Shown piece by piece: positions 61,151 through 64,000 of a stretch of DNA of 64,000 nucleotides. The notes beneath the pieces are model-generated. The model worked only from the letters and a program-made list of their open reading frames with translations. It did no database searches and was not told where the DNA came from. Position 1 is the first letter of the stretch. The number at the start of each line of letters is the position of its first letter. Source of the DNA: Alistipes sp. (GTDB lineage Bacteria; Bacteroidota; Bacteroidia; Bacteroidales; Rikenellaceae); assembly GCA_021202985.1 (NCBI GenBank), contig JAJQCA010000006.1:34778-98777 (forward strand). Direction: 5' to 3'. The position numbers and the translations under genes are program-made.

Positions 61151-61200
61151 TGTGGAATGTGTGGAAATATTCCACACCCGGGTGTGGAATATATGTGGAA
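61151..61200. promoter_or_regulatory. array of five TGTGGAA half-sites with overlapping palindromes
   Basis: Half-sites lie at 61151, 61160, 61170 (inverted), 61183 and 61194. Two palindromes overlap: TGTGGAA-ATA-TTCCACA (61160-61176) and TTCCACA-CCCGGG-TGTGGAA (61170-61189). The array stands between the divergent acidic protein and hybrid kinase genes and looks like a multi-site enhancer for a dimeric regulator. Confidence 0.65.
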
Positions 61201-61221
61201 TGGTGTGTGTAATTAATTTTA

Positions 61222-61229
61222 TACTTTTG
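61222..61229 (+). promoter_or_regulatory. Bacteroidota -7 box for the hybrid kinase
   Basis: TACTTTTG is an exact TAnnTTTG, 68 bp before the kinase start. Confidence 0.5.
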
Positions 61230-61297
61230 GAAGACGTAAAACGTTTCCTTATTATATAAGGTATCCGGCGCGGTCCGGAACTTTATCGACAGCGAAT

Positions 61298-63919
61298 ATG
61301 CCCGGCAGTTACGAAAAAAACATAAGGTGGAAGGCAATCGGCATCTACATGCTGATAGCCGTGATATGTATCGCCGCCAGCCTCTATATTTACAGCCTCA
61401 GCGGCAGCGTCCGCAGCCAGAAGCGGCATATAGAAAACTATTCCGACCTGCTGAAAATCACCAACCAGGTGGTGTTTTCCGTTTCCGAAGCCCAGTCCAC
61501 GGCCAATATATACCTCAACTCCAAGAACGCCGCCCACCTGAGGGCGTTCCGCGGCAAGGTGGAGGAGACCGAGACCCTGCTCGACTCCCTGGCCTACCTA
61601 AGCCGCCTGACGGGCGACACTTCCAACCTCGGCCCGATCATGGAAATCGGCGCCCTGCTGCGGCAGAAGGGCGACATAGTCTACCGGCTCAACACCCAGC
61701 TCACCAGCTACAACCCGGTGGACTCCATACAGAAACTTTTTACCTATGACGAGCCGGTCATCGTGCAGGACACGGTTTTGGTGACTTCCGTGGTTCCCGA
61801 ATCGTTCGAGGCCCCGCGGAGGACCAATTTCTGGGAGCGCGTTTCGGGCGCCTTCACCCCGGAGCGCGACACCGTAATGACCGTGCGGACCGACACCCTG
61901 CGTACCGTCCAGCCGGACTCGGTTCGCCTCGTCCCGGACGCGATGGATTACGTGGAGCAGATACGCACCGGCTATTCGTCCAACATCCGCGCCCTGGAGC
62001 GGCAGATAAACAGCCTGATAATGACCGATCAGCAGATTTCCGCCCAAATCATAGAGGTCCTCAACCGTTTCCACACCGCCACGATACGGTCCACCATACG
62101 CCATATAGAGGACAGCGAGGACGTAATCCAGCGGAATTACCGCTACTCCTTCGCCGGGATAATGATAAGCCTCCTGCTGGCCACCTTTTTCATTGTGCTG
62201 ATAATAAACGACACAAACAAGGGCCAGCAGGCCCGGATGCAGCTCGAACAGGCCAACCGGCGCATCAGCGAGATTATGGCCAGCAGGCACAAACTGCTGC
62301 TTTCGGTATCACACGATATAAAGACCCCGCTAAACGCCATCCTCGGTTATCTCGAACTATGGAAACAGGGCCGCGAACCGGAGGAGGGCGATATAGCCGT
62401 GGCCGAGCTTTCGGGCAAGCATATCAACGCGCTGATCGGCAACCTTCTGGAGTTTTCCAGCCTGGAACAGGGAATAGCCCTGCCTTCGGCGCAGGCGTTC
62501 GCCCTGCTGCCTTTCTGCGAGGAGACGGCCGGCATGGTGCGCCGGCAGGCTTTGAAGAAAGGACTGGAGTTCACTACCTCCTTGCGCATACCGGCGGGGC
62601 TTTACGTGGAAGCGGACTCGATGCGGCTGCGGCAGATTTTACTTAATATCCTGTCGAATGCCGTGAAATACACCTCCGAGGGCGGCGTGAGGTTCGCCGC
62701 GGCTTTCAAAGGCGACCGTATCAGGCTCACCGTAACAGATACCGGCACCGGCATGGACGCCCGCGAGCTGGAGCGCATCTGCAAACCGTTCCAGAGGATG
62801 GAGCGGAACAGCGCGATGGCCGAAGGCCACGGTTTCGGGATGTTCGTGGTGCGGGGGCTGGTCGACCTGCTGGGCGGGGAGATGGACATCCGGTCCGCGC
62901 CCGGTGAAGGCACCACGGTGGAGGTTACGGTGCCTGCCCGGATTTCGGACTTCGCCGTCCCCGAAGGGTCCCGACGGATTCTCTTCGTGGACGACGACAC
63001 GGTACTTCTGCAAATCCTCACCGGCATGGCAGCGGCCCTGGGCCACCGGGCATCGTCCACCTCCGATCCGGGCGGAATCGTCTCCGGCGATACCGACATC
63101 TCGGGCTACGGCATGGTTGTGACCGATATGGAGATGGGCAATTACAAAGGTACCGACGTGCTGGAAGCCGTCCGCCGCCGCAGTCCCGGGACACCGGTCG
63201 TGGTAATGACCGGCCACCACGATTTTACCGCCCGTTCCACGGCCGAGCTCGGTTTCGACGCATATATTCCCAAACCGGTTTCGCTCTCGTCGCTGGAGGC
63301 TGTCGCCGGCAGGGCCGCCAACGCGGCTGGCGCCCGTCAGGGCGGCCCGTCCGGCGGGGATACTGCGGACGGCACCGCTACGGTACAAGGCAATCCGGCC
63401 GCCGGGTCGGGAACCACGGGCGGGAAAGGAGCGGCCACCGGGGAAGCACCCACTTCCGGCGGGTCGGTGCCTGTCGCCGCCGGTGAACCCGAGACCGATA
63501 AACACGGGGTAAATGAAAATGAGCGCGGAGCCGTCGATACCGGGTCCACTACGGACGCCAGGCCCCGTTACGGCCCTACCGGCGGGGCAAACCCCTCCGG
63601 AAGGAATATCCCGGCATCACTCATCGAGCTTTTCGGCGACGGGGAGGAGCTGCAGGAAATCATCGACACGTTCAAAACCGCCGCCGCGGACGATATGCGT
63701 AACCTCCGCTCGGCGCTGTTCCGCCGCGATTTCCGTACCACCAAATCTATCTGCCACCGGATGCTTCCGCTGTTCAGGCAATTCGGTTCGGATGAATGCA
63801 CCGCAATATTGAGCCGCCTCAATGCCGCCACCCCTGAAGAGGGCGCCGGCAAAGCATTCTGGAAAGACGTCGCCGCCTTTATCGAGGCGGGAAATATATT
63901 CCTCGGCGAACTCCGGTAA
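61298..63919 (+). CDS. hybrid sensor histidine kinase with receiver and HPt domains
   Basis: This 873-residue inner-membrane phosphorelay protein starts with a membrane span at about 12-34. A ~250-residue periplasmic helical sensor follows, then a second span (IMISLLLATFFIVLIIN). The HisKA helix has phospho-His339 in SVSHDIKTPLN, and the ATPase domain carries NILSNAVKYT, DTGTGM and GHGFGMF. A receiver with Asp610 (VVTDMEMG) is followed by a ~115-residue Gly/Thr/Ala-rich linker. An HPt domain ends the protein, with likely phospho-His820 in ICHRMLPLFRQFG. The response regulator is not in the window; a sigma-54 type partner may follow beyond 64000. Confidence 0.92.
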   Translation: MPGSYEKNIRWKAIGIYMLIAVICIAASLYIYSLSGSVRSQKRHIENYSDLLKITNQVVFSVSEAQSTANIYLNSKNAAHLRAFRGKVEETETLLDSLAYLSRLTGDTSNLGPIMEIGALLRQKGDIVYRLNTQLTSYNPVDSIQKLFTYDEPVIVQDTVLVTSVVPESFEAPRRTNFWERVSGAFTPERDTVMTVRTDTLRTVQPDSVRLVPDAMDYVEQIRTGYSSNIRALERQINSLIMTDQQISAQIIEVLNRFHTATIRSTIRHIEDSEDVIQRNYRYSFAGIMISLLLATFFIVLIINDTNKGQQARMQLEQANRRISEIMASRHKLLLSVSHDIKTPLNAILGYLELWKQGREPEEGDIAVAELSGKHINALIGNLLEFSSLEQGIALPSAQAFALLPFCEETAGMVRRQALKKGLEFTTSLRIPAGLYVEADSMRLRQILLNILSNAVKYTSEGGVRFAAAFKGDRIRLTVTDTGTGMDARELERICKPFQRMERNSAMAEGHGFGMFVVRGLVDLLGGEMDIRSAPGEGTTVEVTVPARISDFAVPEGSRRILFVDDDTVLLQILTGMAAALGHRASSTSDPGGIVSGDTDISGYGMVVTDMEMGNYKGTDVLEAVRRRSPGTPVVVMTGHHDFTARSTAELGFDAYIPKPVSLSSLEAVAGRAANAAGARQGGPSGGDTADGTATVQGNPAAGSGTTGGKGAATGEAPTSGGSVPVAAGEPETDKHGVNENERGAVDTGSTTDARPRYGPTGGANPSGRNIPASLIELFGDGEELQEIIDTFKTAAADDMRNLRSALFRRDFRTTKSICHRMLPLFRQFGSDECTAILSRLNAATPEEGAGKAFWKDVAAFIEAGNIFLGELR

Positions 63920-64000
63920 ACCGCACCGTATAGAACATCCCTTCCATACTATCCGTGTTTTCCGGCAGGCGACTACCTGCCCGCTCCGCTGACGGTGGCC

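Noticed and set aside
63964..63981. Hairpin GGCAGG/CCTGCC as the kinase gene terminator
   Set aside because: The stem is only 6 bp and no T run follows, so support is too weak to list as a feature.

Overview
The window looks like a chromosomal stretch of a gut-type Bacteroidales bacterium. The evidence is two SusC/SusD pairs, BACON and DUF4302 lipoproteins, an Mfa1/Mfa2-type fimbrial operon, TamL, BatD/BatE, and many promoters with the Bacteroidota -7 box TAnnTTTG. Base composition is GC-rich in most genes, which would suit a Rikenellaceae/Alistipes-like genome. That placement is inferred from content only; there is no rRNA gene to test it, and no tRNA gene was seen.

Layout, left to right. 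(1) 1-6044, plus strand: an outer-membrane uptake locus (SusC 3' end, SusD, zinc metallopeptidase, DUF4302 and BACON lipoproteins). (2) 6481-13015, minus strand: nitroreductase-tamL, and batD-batE-recR. (3) 13456-20809, minus strand: a tightly packed carotenoid operon, crtI-crtB-idi-crtD-cruF-acyltransferase-glycosyltransferase-TPR protein. It has no lycopene cyclase, so an acyclic glycosylated and acylated carotenoid is the expected product. (4) 21250-22156: a frameshifted rarD-type permease. (5) 22364-31330: a fimbrial operon (major fimbrillin, anchor, two accessory or tip subunits), an Rrf2-like regulator, a promoter segment bounded by 26-bp inverted repeats, and a tyrosine recombinase. This has the layout of a phase-variable promoter switch. 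(6) 31816-40618, minus strand: an ABC efflux operon (HlyD-type adaptor, ATPase, two permeases, TolC) ending in its own two-component system with a sigma-54 activator. A sigma-54 promoter and paired palindromes lie in front of it. (7) 40986-47845: dnaB, yifB, ybaK, glyA and a CPBP protease. (8) 47920-55251, minus strand: a second SusC/SusD locus with an AT-rich S8 protease. (9) 55322-64000: fabG, a deaminase, an amidophosphoribosyltransferase, a very acidic secreted protein and a hybrid histidine kinase facing each other across an array of TGTGGAA palindromes.

The most notable system is the invertible segment at 29621-29975. The two inverted repeats match at 25 of 26 positions. The only exact Bacteroidota promoter box inside the segment points right, away from the regulator and the fimbrial genes, so the assembled sequence would be the OFF state. 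Flipping the 303-bp segment would aim that promoter at the regulator and fimbrial operon. The adjacent recombinase is the obvious candidate invertase.

A second theme is sigma-54 control. Three minus-strand sites share the TTGGCAT core: 20836-20852 before crtI, 40645-40661 before the efflux operon, and 61044-61060 before the acidic protein. The first two have exact GG-N10-GC spacing and lie at the same distance from their start codons.

Three genes carry single-base frameshifts: rarD, the HlyD-type adaptor, and the gene at 55660-56324. The first two lie in G6/G7 runs. They may be sequencing errors, decay, or slipped-strand variation; the sequence alone cannot tell which.
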